Assembly (NCBI RefSeq): GCF_000701365.1
Contig: NZ_JNIK01000015.1
Location: 1-64,000 of the forward strand
Length of the DNA: 64,000 nt
Reading direction: 5' to 3'
DNA from: Blastococcus sp. URHD0036
GTDB taxonomy: Bacteria; Actinomycetota; Actinomycetes; Mycobacteriales; Geodermatophilaceae
Of this stretch, positions 16,613-23,902 are shown piece after piece. The stretch's first letter is position 1; each line of letters starts with the position of its first letter. The notes under the pieces were generated by a model. It did not search any database. It was not told where the DNA came from and saw nothing but the letters and a program-made list of their open reading frames with translations. The position numbers were made by a program, and so were the translations under genes.

Positions 16613-17082
16613 ACGCGCTGCAGGTGAGCGCCGTCTGTGTCGGCGCCGTCGCCCTGGTGCTCTCCGTGCTGTCGGTGCGCGCCCGGTGGCGCTTCCGGCG
16701 GCTGCCGGGCTCGTTCCGGTGCCGCCTCGGCCCCGCCGTCCGCTGGCGCCGCCGGCCGGCCGACTGGCGGGTCCGCCGGACCCGCGCGGTGTGGGTCCGG
16801 GACGTCCTGCTGGTCCAGTCGGGGGCCCTCCGGATGGGCGTCACCCCGGTGTGCGCCTCCGTGGCCCGCGACGCGTCGATCGAGGAGCTCGAGCCCTTCA
16901 CCACCCGCGGACTGGGCCTGCACGCCGTGGCGCTCCAGCTGACCGCCGAGGACGGGCGTGCCCTCGTGGTCGCGACCGCCGGCCGGGACCGCACAGCCCT
17001 CGTCGGGCCGTTCCTGACCGCCGCGGTGCCGGGGCTGCCCCGGGCACCGCGCGGGCAGGCGTCCGACGGGCGCGGCGCGTGA
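16609..17082 (+). CDS. DUF2550-like single-pass membrane protein
   Basis: This 157-residue protein has an N-terminal membrane helix (residues 4-24), an Arg-rich stretch, and a small C-terminal domain with VWVRDVLLVQSGALRMG and HAVALQLTAEDGRALVVATA. The layout resembles actinobacterial DUF2550 proteins, which are anchored with a cytoplasmic domain; the match is by layout and is weak. GTG 16609 overlaps the previous stop (GTGA), implying coupled translation. The function is unknown. Confidence 0.6.
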   Translation: MNALQVSAVCVGAVALVLSVLSVRARWRFRRLPGSFRCRLGPAVRWRRRPADWRVRRTRAVWVRDVLLVQSGALRMGVTPVCASVARDASIEELEPFTTRGLGLHAVALQLTAEDGRALVVATAGRDRTALVGPFLTAAVPGLPRAPRGQASDGRGA

Positions 17083-17100
17083 GCACCCGGCCGGTCAGGA

Positions 17101-17117
17101 TCGTCCCCGCGGGATGA
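17101..17117 (+). promoter_or_regulatory. Shared palindromic operator (TCGTCC-CCGCG-GGATGA)
   Basis: Inverted repeat with a five-base spacer. GACCGT at 17141-17146, 23 bases on, is the predicted -10. It serves the DUF7144, HdeD and SHOCT genes. Confidence 0.7.
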
Positions 17118-17181
17118 CGACCCGCCTCCCCCCGGCCGGAGACCGTTCCCCCAGGACACCCACGGGCGAGGAGGTGCACGG

Positions 17182-17649
17182 ATGACCGGCAGCACCGGCA
17201 GCGCCGCGGGCGCCTCCCAGCAGGACCGGGTCGACCCCGCTGCGGCGGGCCCGTCCCGGAGCGGGGGCTGGAACGCCTGGACCGGGTGGATCGTCTTCGC
17301 CGCCGTCCTGCTGATCCTGGTCGGCGTCCTCCAGGCGGTGCAGGGGCTGGTCGCGCTCTTCGACGACGGGTCCTACGCGGTCGGGTCCGACGGACTGGCC
17401 GTCCCCGTGGACTACACCGTCTGGGGCGTGATGCACCTGCTGGTCGGCACGCTCGCCGTGCTCATCGGCGTCGGGCTGCTCGCGGGCAACATGGTCGCCC
17501 GCGGCGCAGCCGTGGTGCTCGCGACCTTCAGCGCCATCGCCAGCCTCGCCTTCCTCCCGGCACGGCCGGTCTGGTCGCTCGTCGTGATCGCGCTCGACGT
17601 GGTCGTGATCCACGCCGTCGTCGTGCACGGGGGCGAGCTGGAGAAGTGA
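17182..17649 (+). CDS. DUF7144-family four-helix membrane protein (copy 1)
   Basis: The 155-residue protein has four predicted helices (about 35-60, 82-105, 108-125 and 128-148) joined by short loops. Family segments are LQAVQGLVALFDDGSY, VWGVMHLLVGTLAV, GVGLLAGNMVARG and a C-terminal HGGELEK. Two paralogues lie at 19725 and 40306. AGGAGG precedes ATG 17182. It begins a run with HdeD and SHOCT genes under one palindromic promoter. The biochemical role of the family is unknown. Confidence 0.82.
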   Translation: MTGSTGSAAGASQQDRVDPAAAGPSRSGGWNAWTGWIVFAAVLLILVGVLQAVQGLVALFDDGSYAVGSDGLAVPVDYTVWGVMHLLVGTLAVLIGVGLLAGNMVARGAAVVLATFSAIASLAFLPARPVWSLVVIALDVVVIHAVVVHGGELEK

Positions 17650-17698
17650 TGTCCCCTCCGCGCGCCCACCCGCGCCCACCCGCTCGAGAGGAAGCCCG

Positions 17699-18277
17699 AT
17701 GACCGCCTCGGTGTCCAACCCCTACGCCGGCTCTCCCGCGTCGAAGCACACCGGCATCCGGATCGCCGTGGCGGTCCTGGGCCTGGCCACGGTCGTCCTC
17801 GGCGTCGTCCTGCTGTTCAACCCGGTGGCGGCGGCGAAGTCCCTCGCCCTGCTGGTGGGGCTGGCCTTCATCGTCGGCGGGCTGCTCGAGATCGCGGTCG
17901 GGTGGGACACCCGGCTGCGGTGGGTGTCGGCCGTGCTCGGCGCCGTGCTCGTGGTCGGCGGTCTGCTCGCCATCGCCTGGCCGGACGCCACCCTGTGGGC
18001 CATCGCGCTGATCACCGGCCTGTCCCTGCTCGCGCACGGGGTCGGCCGGATCGCCCTGGCGGTGGCCATGCGGCACGAGGTCCACAACTGGGGCTGGCTG
18101 GCGCTCGCCGGTGCCTTCGGGGTGCTGTTCGGGATCGCCGCCCTCGCCTGGCCCGAGGCGACGGTGCTCGTGCTCTGCCTCGTCCTCGGCGCCCAGATCA
18201 CCGTCTTCGGCCTGCTCATCACGGCCGCCGCGTTCATTCCCGGCGGCATCTCCTCTCGGGTCCCGGCCGGGGCCTGA
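17699..18277 (+). CDS. HdeD-family (DUF308) membrane protein
   Basis: The 192-residue protein has six predicted helices and the internal threefold repeat of HdeD/DUF308 proteins, seen as VVLGVVLLFNPVAAAKSLAL, VVGGLLAIAWPDATLWAIAL and VLFGIAALAWPEATVLVLCL. HdeD of E. coli is tied to acid resistance, and actinobacterial members are stress-induced. It lies 49 bases after the DUF7144 gene with GAGAGGAAG upstream of ATG and is probably cotranscribed. The molecular activity is unknown. Confidence 0.88.
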   Translation: MTASVSNPYAGSPASKHTGIRIAVAVLGLATVVLGVVLLFNPVAAAKSLALLVGLAFIVGGLLEIAVGWDTRLRWVSAVLGAVLVVGGLLAIAWPDATLWAIALITGLSLLAHGVGRIALAVAMRHEVHNWGWLALAGAFGVLFGIAALAWPEATVLVLCLVLGAQITVFGLLITAAAFIPGGISSRVPAGA

Positions 18278-18305
18278 CCGCCACACGATCGACACAGGAG
18301 CCGAC

Positions 18306-18593
18306 ATGCCCCTCCTCCGCGGGATCGCACGGACCGCCGCCATCGCCGGGACGGCCACCGCCGTCTCCAACCGCGTCTCCCGGCGCCAGGCCGGCCGGTG
18401 GGCGGCGAAGAGCGAAGAGCAGGCGCCCCAGGCGGCGCCGCCGCCGGCGGCTCCGGCGGCCCCGGCCGCTCCGGTCGGGACGGACACCAACACCAAGCTC
18501 GCCCAGCTGCGCGAGCTGGGTCAGCTCCGCGACTCCGGGGTGCTCGACGACGCCGAGTTCGAGCTCCAGAAGAGCCGGATCCTCAACTCCTGA
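18306..18593 (+). CDS. Small SHOCT-domain protein
   Basis: The 95-residue protein has a basic N-terminal half (MPLLRGIARTAAIAGTATAV), an Ala/Pro-rich linker, and a C-terminal SHOCT motif in residues 63-94, where RELGQLRDSGVLDDAEFE and QKSRIL match the family. SHOCT is a short C-terminal motif thought to mediate oligomerisation or membrane association. CAGGAG precedes the ATG at 18306. It is the last gene of the DUF7144-HdeD run. Two other SHOCT-tailed proteins occur in this window. Confidence 0.85.
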   Translation: MPLLRGIARTAAIAGTATAVSNRVSRRQAGRWAAKSEEQAPQAAPPPAAPAAPAAPVGTDTNTKLAQLRELGQLRDSGVLDDAEFELQKSRILNS

Positions 18594-18653
18594 CGCGGGC
18601 GATCCGCCGGCCGGCCGACCTGCCATGACCCCGCAGACCGCGTCGCCCGGGCC

Positions 18654-19586
18654 GTGAGGATCGTCGTCGCGCTCGGGGGCACCGCCCTCCGGCGGCCGGG
18701 TCAGCCCCTGACGGTGGAGAGCCGGCGCGCGGCCGTGGCGGCCGCGTGCGCGGCCCTCGCGCCGGTGGCCGAGGCGCACGAGCTGGTGATCTCGCACGGC
18801 GCCGGGCCGCAGGCTGGGCAGCTGTCGTTGCAGGCGCCGCTGCACGACGCGGCCGCCGCGCACACCGTCGACGGCCTCGACGCGCAGTCGGAGTGGGCGA
18901 TCGACTACCTGATCGAGCAGGAGCTGGGCAACCTGCTGCCCGCCGAGGCGCCGGTGGTCACCGTCCTCACGACGTCGGAGGTCGACCCGGACGACCCGGC
19001 GTTCGCCGACCCGACGGCGTTCGTCGGTCCGGGGCACCGGGCGGGCCGGGCGCGCCGGATCGCCCGGGAACGCGGCTGGGTGTTCCGCCAGGACGGGGAC
19101 GCGTGGCGGCGGGTGGTGCCCGCTCCCCAGCCGCGGCGGATCGTGCAGACCCGCCCGGTCGAGTGGCTGCTCGCCCGCGGCTGCGTGGTGATCTGCGCCG
19201 GCGGCGGCGGGATGCCGACCATGAGCCCGCGCGGCGTCCGCACGACCGTCGGCGCGGAGGCGGTCGTGGACAAGGACCGCGCCAGCGCTGTGCTGGCCCA
19301 GGACCTGGGGGCGGACCTGCTGCTCTTGGCCGGCGACGTGGACGCGGTCTACCTGGACTGGGGGACGCCGCACCAGCAGGCGATCGCCTGCGCCCATCCC
19401 GACGCCTTGGACGCCGCCAGCTTCCCGGCCGGGTCGATGCGGCCCAAGATCGAGGCCGCCGCGCAGTTCGCCCGGACCTCCGGCCGGTCCGCGGTCATCG
19501 GCTCGCTCGCGCAGCTGGCCGCGATCCTGGCCGGCGAGGAAGGCACCCGGGTCACCGTGCAGGTCGACGGTCTGCAGCTCCGGTGA
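18654..19586 (+). CDS. Carbamate kinase-like protein, divergent in active site
   Basis: The 310-residue protein aligns end to end with the arcC product at 44901. Shared segments include [32 protein letters not shown] and the C-terminal [13 protein letters not shown]. Two phosphate-binding segments differ: GGTALRRPG instead of GGNAL, and SHGAGPQAGQL instead of [11 protein letters not shown]. Both Asn residues that contact the carbamoyl phosphate group in carbamate kinase are therefore lost. It may be inactive, use another acyl phosphate, or be a regulatory copy. GTG 18654 is 60 bases after the SHOCT stop; no other arginine pathway gene is adjacent. Confidence 0.82.
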   Translation: MRIVVALGGTALRRPGQPLTVESRRAAVAAACAALAPVAEAHELVISHGAGPQAGQLSLQAPLHDAAAAHTVDGLDAQSEWAIDYLIEQELGNLLPAEAPVVTVLTTSEVDPDDPAFADPTAFVGPGHRAGRARRIARERGWVFRQDGDAWRRVVPAPQPRRIVQTRPVEWLLARGCVVICAGGGGMPTMSPRGVRTTVGAEAVVDKDRASAVLAQDLGADLLLLAGDVDAVYLDWGTPHQQAIACAHPDALDAASFPAGSMRPKIEAAAQFARTSGRSAVIGSLAQLAAILAGEEGTRVTVQVDGLQLR

Positions 19587-19595
19587 ACCGCCGGG

Positions 19596-19612
19596 TCATG
19601 CGCCCGGGGTGA
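19596..19612 (+). promoter_or_regulatory. Shared palindromic operator (TCATGC-GCCCG-GGGTGA)
   Basis: Inverted repeat with a five-base spacer, starting 10 bases after the carbamate kinase-like stop. GACGCT at 19636-19641, 23 bases on, is the predicted -10 for the second DUF7144 gene. Confidence 0.62.
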
Positions 19613-19724
19613 GGTGACGCGGCCGTCGTCCGGCGGACGCTTCACGTGCCAGGAGCCATGGCCTCGTGTGCCAGGCCCGCCGTCCGGGGAGGGTCGAGCG
19701 AGGCGAAGACAAGGAGGCCGCGAC

Positions 19725-20165
19725 ATGACGGAGACCTCGCACAGCAGGACGCAGGGCGCGTACACCGAGGACCGCACCACAGGCTGGGTCGGGTGGATCT
19801 TCTTCGCCGCCGTGATGCTCATGCTGATGGGCGGGTTCCAGATCATCCAGGCGCTCGTCGCCCTCTTCGACGACGGCTTCTACCTCGTCCGGGAGAACGG
19901 CCTCGTCGTCGACGTGGACTACAACCTCTGGGGCTGGGTCCACCTCGTGATCGGCATCGTCGCGGTGCTCGGCGGCGTCGGCCTCCTCGCGGGCAACATG
20001 GCGGCCCGGATCCTCGGTGTCGGGGTCGCCTTCCTCAGCGCACTGGTGAACCTGGCGTTCATCTCGGCGTACCCCGTGTGGTCGACGATCATCATCGTGC
20101 TGGACGTCATCGTGATCTTCGCGATCGTCGTGCACGGGCGTGAGCTCAAGGACGACTACCGCTGA
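19725..20165 (+). CDS. DUF7144-family four-helix membrane protein (copy 2)
   Basis: This 146-residue paralogue of the genes at 17182 and 40306 has four helices and the family segments IIQALVALFDDGFYLV, LWGWVHLVIGIVAVLGGVGL, AGNMAARILG and HGRELKDDYR. AAGGAGG lies seven to eight bases before the ATG. It stands alone between its own palindromic promoter and a strong bidirectional terminator. The conserved FDDGxY and HGxEL ends suggest a shared fold; no activity is known. Confidence 0.82.
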   Translation: MTETSHSRTQGAYTEDRTTGWVGWIFFAAVMLMLMGGFQIIQALVALFDDGFYLVRENGLVVDVDYNLWGWVHLVIGIVAVLGGVGLLAGNMAARILGVGVAFLSALVNLAFISAYPVWSTIIIVLDVIVIFAIVVHGRELKDDYR

Positions 20166-20175
20166 CAGCCCCGTC

Positions 20176-20208
20176 GACGGCCGGCCCTCCCGAGGGGGGC
20201 CGGCCGTC
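20176..20208. terminator. Bidirectional hairpin terminator
   Basis: The arms GACGGCCGGCC (20176-20186) and GGCCGGCCGTC (20198-20208) pair perfectly, and the loop can extend the stem. It lies between the convergent DUF7144 gene and the Rv1733c-like gene. Confidence 0.82.
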
Positions 20209-20244
20209 GTCGCGTCCGGGACGACCTGCCCGGTCCCGCCGGCG

Positions 20245-20880
20245 TCACGTCAGGCGGGTGCCCCAGCGCGGCTCCACGGCGGCCCACTCCTGGGCCCACC
20301 CCCGGGCGCGGTGCGCGTCCAGCGCCACCACCAGGGCGGCGTAGAGGGCCCAGGCCGCGAGCGGCAGGCCCATCAGCACGAGGACCCCGGCGATCGTGGC
20401 CATGCCGGCGACCTCGCCCCGGGTGAGCGGCGGAGCGACCGGGGTGCCCGCCGGCCCCAGCCAGATCTGCACCACCGCCCCCGCGGGCGTGCCGGGCGCG
20501 GCGAGGACCGTCCCCTCCCGCGCCGCGCCCGCGGCGGTCCGCCAGGTGGCCCGCACGGCCACGACGACCGCGGCCCCCGCCCCCGAGGTGGTGCCGGACA
20601 CGGTGTCGGCGGTGGTGCTGCCGGTCGCGGTGTCGGCGGCGTCGAGCAGGACGGCGTCGGCGCGGTGTCGCTCGGCGGCCTGCTGGGTGGCCTGGGCCTG
20701 GAGGCGCGCGGTCGTCGTCCCCACCGCGACGGCCGCCGGGAGCGGGGCCAGGACGACGGCGAGCACGACGACGAACCGCGCCACCATCTGGACGCGGTCC
20801 GTCGGTCGTTTGAGCTCTCCGGACCCGAGGGTGAAGCGACGGATCACCCGCCGGACGGGGCCGCACGGGACACGGTCCAT
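20245..20880 (-). CDS. Rv1733c-family membrane protein
   Basis: The 211-residue protein has an N-terminal helix (about 32-52) and a C-terminal helix (about 160-185) around a soluble central domain with VRATWRTAAGAAREGTVL and VQIWLGPAGTPVAPPLTRGE. This is the layout of the actinobacterial Rv1733c family, whose M. tuberculosis member belongs to the DosR dormancy regulon. ATG 20880 has GGGAG upstream; GTG 20889 is an alternative. A terminator separates it from the SHOCT gene upstream, so its promoter is unclear and I see no palindrome directly before it. Confidence 0.78.
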   Translation of the reverse strand: MDRVPCGPVRRVIRRFTLGSGELKRPTDRVQMVARFVVVLAVVLAPLPAAVAVGTTTARLQAQATQQAAERHRADAVLLDAADTATGSTTADTVSGTTSGAGAAVVVAVRATWRTAAGAAREGTVLAAPGTPAGAVVQIWLGPAGTPVAPPLTRGEVAGMATIAGVLVLMGLPLAAWALYAALVVALDAHRARGWAQEWAAVEPRWGTRLT

Positions 20881-20910
20881 GACGCGCACTCCCGTCGTCG
20901 TGGAGCGATC

Positions 20911-20940
20911 GGTCCGGCGTCCCCGGAGGGACGCCGGACC
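20911..20940 (-). terminator. Terminator after the minus-strand PLDN/SHOCT gene
   Basis: A perfect 12-bp stem (20911-20922 with 20929-20940) encloses a six-base loop, seven bases after the stop of the gene at 20948. Confidence 0.8.
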
Positions 20941-20947
20941 CGGTCCC

Positions 20948-21349
20948 TCAGACCAGGACCCGGCGCTTCAGCTGGTCGAACTCGTCCTGGCTGATGGCAC
21001 CCCGGTCGAGCAGGTCCTTGGCCCGGGCGAGCCGGTCGACGTCACTGGCTCCCGGTGCGGCCACGGAGCGGATGTAGGCGTCGGCGTGCTCCTGGGCGGC
21101 GCGGGCGCGGGCCTGCTCCCGGTCGGCCATGCCGCGGCCCTGGGTGATCAGGTAGGCCAGCGCGCCGATCATCGGCAGCACGATCAGCAGGACGATCCAG
21201 GCGGTCTTGGCCACCCAGGAGAGATCGCGGCGGAACAGGTCGGTGAAGACCGTGATCAGCAACCAGAAGTAGATCATCAGGGCGAAGAAGGCGAGGAACG
21301 TCCAGAACAGGTTCGCGAGGGGGTAGTCGTCGGCAGCGAGGATCGTCAT
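20948..21349 (-). CDS. Two-helix membrane protein with PLDN-type N-terminus and SHOCT tail
   Basis: The 133-residue protein has two membrane helices (about 13-35 and 47-68). The segment WVAKTAWIVLLIVLPMIGAL is typical of the phospholipase D-nuclease N-terminal (PLDc_N) family. A linker follows, then a SHOCT motif at 105-132 with DRLARAKDLLDRGAISQDEF and KRRVLV. The combination is common in actinobacteria and is thought to be membrane-associated. GGAGG precedes the ATG. The predicted promoter uses the palindrome at 21411, with GACGCT as the -10. Confidence 0.87.
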   Translation of the reverse strand: MTILAADDYPLANLFWTFLAFFALMIYFWLLITVFTDLFRRDLSWVAKTAWIVLLIVLPMIGALAYLITQGRGMADREQARARAAQEHADAYIRSVAAPGASDVDRLARAKDLLDRGAISQDEFDQLKRRVLV

Positions 21350-21410
21350 GGGGGCCTCCGGGTACGGGCGGGTGTCGCGTCCAGCGTCGTGTGCCGAGGG
21401 CCGCTGCCCA

Positions 21411-21427
21411 TCCTCCGGGCGGGATGA
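21411..21427 (-). promoter_or_regulatory. Shared palindromic operator (TCCTCC-GGGCG-GGATGA)
   Basis: Inverted repeat with a five-base spacer. On the minus strand GACGCT (21383-21388) lies 22 bases away and points to the PLDN/SHOCT gene. Confidence 0.65.
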
Positions 21428-21481
21428 CCTGCACCGATGTCGACCGCGAACACCCGGCGACGTGCGGGTGGACGGGCGGGG

Positions 21482-21498
21482 TCATCCGGTGCGGAGGA
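21482..21498 (+). promoter_or_regulatory. Shared palindromic operator (TCATCC-GGTGC-GGAGGA)
   Basis: Inverted repeat with a five-base spacer. CAGGGT (21521-21526) lies 22 bases on and points to the small gene at 21570. It is the second site in the same divergent gap. Confidence 0.65.
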
Positions 21499-21569
21499 CG
21501 TGCCGGGCGCCGGGACGGCGCAGGGTCGGTGCGAGCCGACCGGCCCGCGGACGACGAGGAGTTCGCCCC

Positions 21570-21842
21570 ATGCGACACCAGGTGTACGAACTGCGGGTCC
21601 GCGGCCCGGTCCCGCCGGAGATCCTCGAGGAGATCGGTGCGGTCGACCTCGGCGAGGAGCCGGCGCTCACGATCCTGCGCACGGAGCCGACCGACCAGCC
21701 GGGCCTGCACGGCATGCTGCAGCGCCTGCGCACCCTGGGCCTGGACCTGATCGAGGTGCGCTCCACCACCGACGGGGAGCCGCTGGAGCCGGCGGACCCG
21801 CCATGGAGCGGGTCCGCCGGCCCGGTCGCCCCGGCCGGCTGA
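21570..21842 (+). CDS. Small uncharacterised protein (90 aa)
   Basis: The product starts MRHQVYELRVRGPVPPEILE and contains DLGEEPALTILRTEPTDQPG and LHGMLQRLRTLGLDLIEVRS. This beta-alpha-beta pattern looks like a small ferredoxin-like fold. GAGGAG lies nine bases before the ATG, and the gene has its own copy of the shared palindrome upstream, which supports it as real. No named family is recognised. The last 25 residues are Pro/Gly-rich and probably disordered. Being in the regulon suggests a stress-related role, but that is inference. Confidence 0.72.
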   Translation: MRHQVYELRVRGPVPPEILEEIGAVDLGEEPALTILRTEPTDQPGLHGMLQRLRTLGLDLIEVRSTTDGEPLEPADPPWSGSAGPVAPAG

Positions 21843-21870
21843 CCGGGCCGGCCTCACGCCCCGGCCGGCC

Positions 21871-23343
21871 TCACGGCCCGGCCGGTCCCGAGCCCTCCGC
21901 AGCGGGGGCCTTCGGGAGCAGGAGGGCGGCGACCCAGCCGAGCGCGGCGAAGGCCATGACCACCACGAGTGCCGTGGCGAACGGCGGGCCACCCCGCTCC
22001 GCCGCACCCACCAGGACCGATCCGGCGATCGCGACGCCCAGCGAGGACCCGAGGTTCGACACGCTGCGGGAGACCCCGGAGATGTCGCCCTGGGTCTCCT
22101 CCGGCCACGCGGACTGCACCACGTTCACCGACGCGGTGAGCATCGCGCCGATGCCGAAGCCCATCACCAGGAGCCCCGGCCAGAACGTCCAGATCGCCGA
22201 GTCCACCCGCGCGAGCGCGAGCAGCAGCCCCAGGCCGACCAGCGTCAGCGTGAACCCGGCGCGGATGAGCAGCCGCTGGGGGTGCCGGCTGGCCATGCGC
22301 TGGGCCATCGCCGACGACGCCAGGATCCCCACCGTGGCAGGCAGCAGCATCAGCCCCGTCTGGATGGCCGAGAACCCCCGCTCCTGCTGCAGGAACACCG
22401 AGATGACGAAGAAGGAGCCCTGGAGGACGAGCCACTGCGCCGTCTGGGTGCCCAGCCCCAGGTTCGAGGTCCGGTTGCGCACGAGCTGCGGGGAGACCAG
22501 CGGCGTGCGGCCGTGCGCCTCCCGCCGCCGCACGTGCAGCGCGAAGACGACGAGGACGACGACCCCGATGCCGGAGAGGAACCAGACCGGGGAGATCCCG
22601 CCCTCCGGGATCAGCTCCACGCCGAGGACGGTGAACGCCTGCTTCGCCGCGCCCCAGCCGTAGGTGCCGGACTGGAGCACCCCGAAGACGAGGAAGAAGA
22701 GGCCGGCCGCCGACAGCACGGCGCCGACCCCGTCGAACGCCGGCCGGGGCCCGGTCAGCGGCGGGTCGTCGATCCGCCGGGCCATCACGGCGATCGCGGC
22801 CACGACCAGCACCTGCAGGAGGAACGAGGCGCGCCAGCTGACGGCGCTGGTGATCAGCCCCCCGATCAGCGGGCCCGCGGCGCTGCCCAGCCCGGCCGCC
22901 GCGCTCACGACGCCGAACCACTTGGCGCGCTCGCGCATGTCGGAGAACAGGACGGTGACCAGGATGTAGATCGGCGGGATGAGCAGGGCCGACCCGACAC
23001 CCTGGAACAGGGAGTACCCGACGGTCAGCAGGCCGAGGCCGGGCGCCACGGCAGCGAGCAGGGCCCCGGCCCCGTAGATCGTCAGGCCGATGACGAAGCA
23101 GCGGCGGCGGCCCCAGATGTCGGTCAGCTTGCTCCCGGGGATCATCAGCGCCGCCATCGTCAGCGTGAACAGCGTGATGGTGGTCTGGATCCCCGCGACA
23201 TCGGTGTCGAGGTCGTCGGCGATCGTGCTGATCGCCACGTTCATGTTGGACGCGGCGTAGCTCGCGATGAACTGGGCGAGGGCCAGCGGGAGGACGAGCG
23301 TGCGGGCCGCGGCCCGCGACCTGGGGGCGGCGGTCCCGGTCAT
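21871..23343 (-). CDS. MFS transporter, DHA2-type drug exporter
   Basis: This 490-residue protein has about 14 predicted helices. It starts MTGTAAPRSRAAARTLVLPL and carries the MFS motif after helix 2 as GSKLTDIWGRRRCFVIGLT, and motif C in helix 5 as AAAGLGSAAGPLIGG. It is like QacA/EmrB-type proton-driven exporters of drugs or cations. The start has only a weak ribosome site. A carboxymuconolactone decarboxylase-like gene lies upstream on the same strand, but a strong terminator separates them. The substrate is unknown. Confidence 0.88.
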   Translation of the reverse strand: MTGTAAPRSRAAARTLVLPLALAQFIASYAASNMNVAISTIADDLDTDVAGIQTTITLFTLTMAALMIPGSKLTDIWGRRRCFVIGLTIYGAGALLAAVAPGLGLLTVGYSLFQGVGSALLIPPIYILVTVLFSDMRERAKWFGVVSAAAGLGSAAGPLIGGLITSAVSWRASFLLQVLVVAAIAVMARRIDDPPLTGPRPAFDGVGAVLSAAGLFFLVFGVLQSGTYGWGAAKQAFTVLGVELIPEGGISPVWFLSGIGVVVLVVFALHVRRREAHGRTPLVSPQLVRNRTSNLGLGTQTAQWLVLQGSFFVISVFLQQERGFSAIQTGLMLLPATVGILASSAMAQRMASRHPQRLLIRAGFTLTLVGLGLLLALARVDSAIWTFWPGLLVMGFGIGAMLTASVNVVQSAWPEETQGDISGVSRSVSNLGSSLGVAIAGSVLVGAAERGGPPFATALVVVMAFAALGWVAALLLPKAPAAEGSGPAGP

Positions 23344-23397
23344 GCGCCGGTCCGGATCATGGCGGGCTCCCTGGTGCGGTGGTGGGGGGCGGACAGA

Positions 23398-23439
23398 CCG
23401 GTGCCGGGGCGCGGTCGGTCCCGCGCGCCCCGGCACCGG
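23398..23439 (-). terminator. Strong terminator after the decarboxylase-like gene
   Basis: A perfect 16-bp stem (23398-23413 with 23424-23439) encloses a 10-base loop, 13 bases after the stop of the minus-strand gene at 23453. Confidence 0.85.
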
Positions 23440-23452
23440 CGATGGGCGGTCG

Positions 23453-23815
23453 TCAGGGCGCGCGGAGCTCCGGCACGTCGGACTCGGCCAGCGCGGCCGC
23501 GCCCAGGAAGGCGCGCACGATGCCGCCGGCGGCCGACGTCACCCGCGCCGTGCCGACCAGGGGGGCGAGCGCCACGAGCACCGACTGCGCCTGCTCCATC
23601 GTCACGCCGGCGTCCGCGGCGGCGGCGATGGTGACCGCGTAGGAGACCGGCGGTCCGTCCATCGCGACGAGCGCGGCCAGCCGCACCAGCACGTAGGTCT
23701 GCGGGTCCAGGCCGGACCGTTCGAGGGCGTCGACCTGCATGGCGAGGATCGTGTCGAGGACAGGCGTGTCACCTGCGGCGATGCGGTCCAGGGTGTGCGG
23801 TGCGGTCTGGGTCAT
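23453..23815 (-). CDS. Carboxymuconolactone decarboxylase-like protein
   Basis: The 120-residue all-helical protein contains LDPQTYVLVRLAALVAMDGP, AADAGVTMEQAQSVLVALAP and LVGTARVTSAAGGIVRAFLG. These match the AhpD/carboxymuconolactone decarboxylase fold, including the VLVALAPLVGTARV helix. The CxxC redox pair of AhpD is absent, so it is more likely a decarboxylase-type or structural member. ATG 23815 follows GCAGGAGG. Its upstream palindrome (23879) places it in the shared regulon. The substrate is unknown. Confidence 0.82.
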   Translation of the reverse strand: MTQTAPHTLDRIAAGDTPVLDTILAMQVDALERSGLDPQTYVLVRLAALVAMDGPPVSYAVTIAAAADAGVTMEQAQSVLVALAPLVGTARVTSAAGGIVRAFLGAAALAESDVPELRAP

Positions 23816-23878
23816 GGCTTCCTCCTGCGGGGCGCTTCGCGGACGGCCCCAGCGTCGGCAGTCGGGGAGGCCCCGGCG

Positions 23879-23895
23879 TCACCCGCCGCGGACGA
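23879..23895 (-). promoter_or_regulatory. Shared palindromic operator (TCACCC-GCCGC-GGACGA)
   Basis: Inverted repeat with a five-base spacer. On the minus strand GACGCT (23851-23856) lies 22 bases away and serves the decarboxylase-like gene. Confidence 0.65.
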
Positions 23896-23902
23896 GGGCG
23901 GG

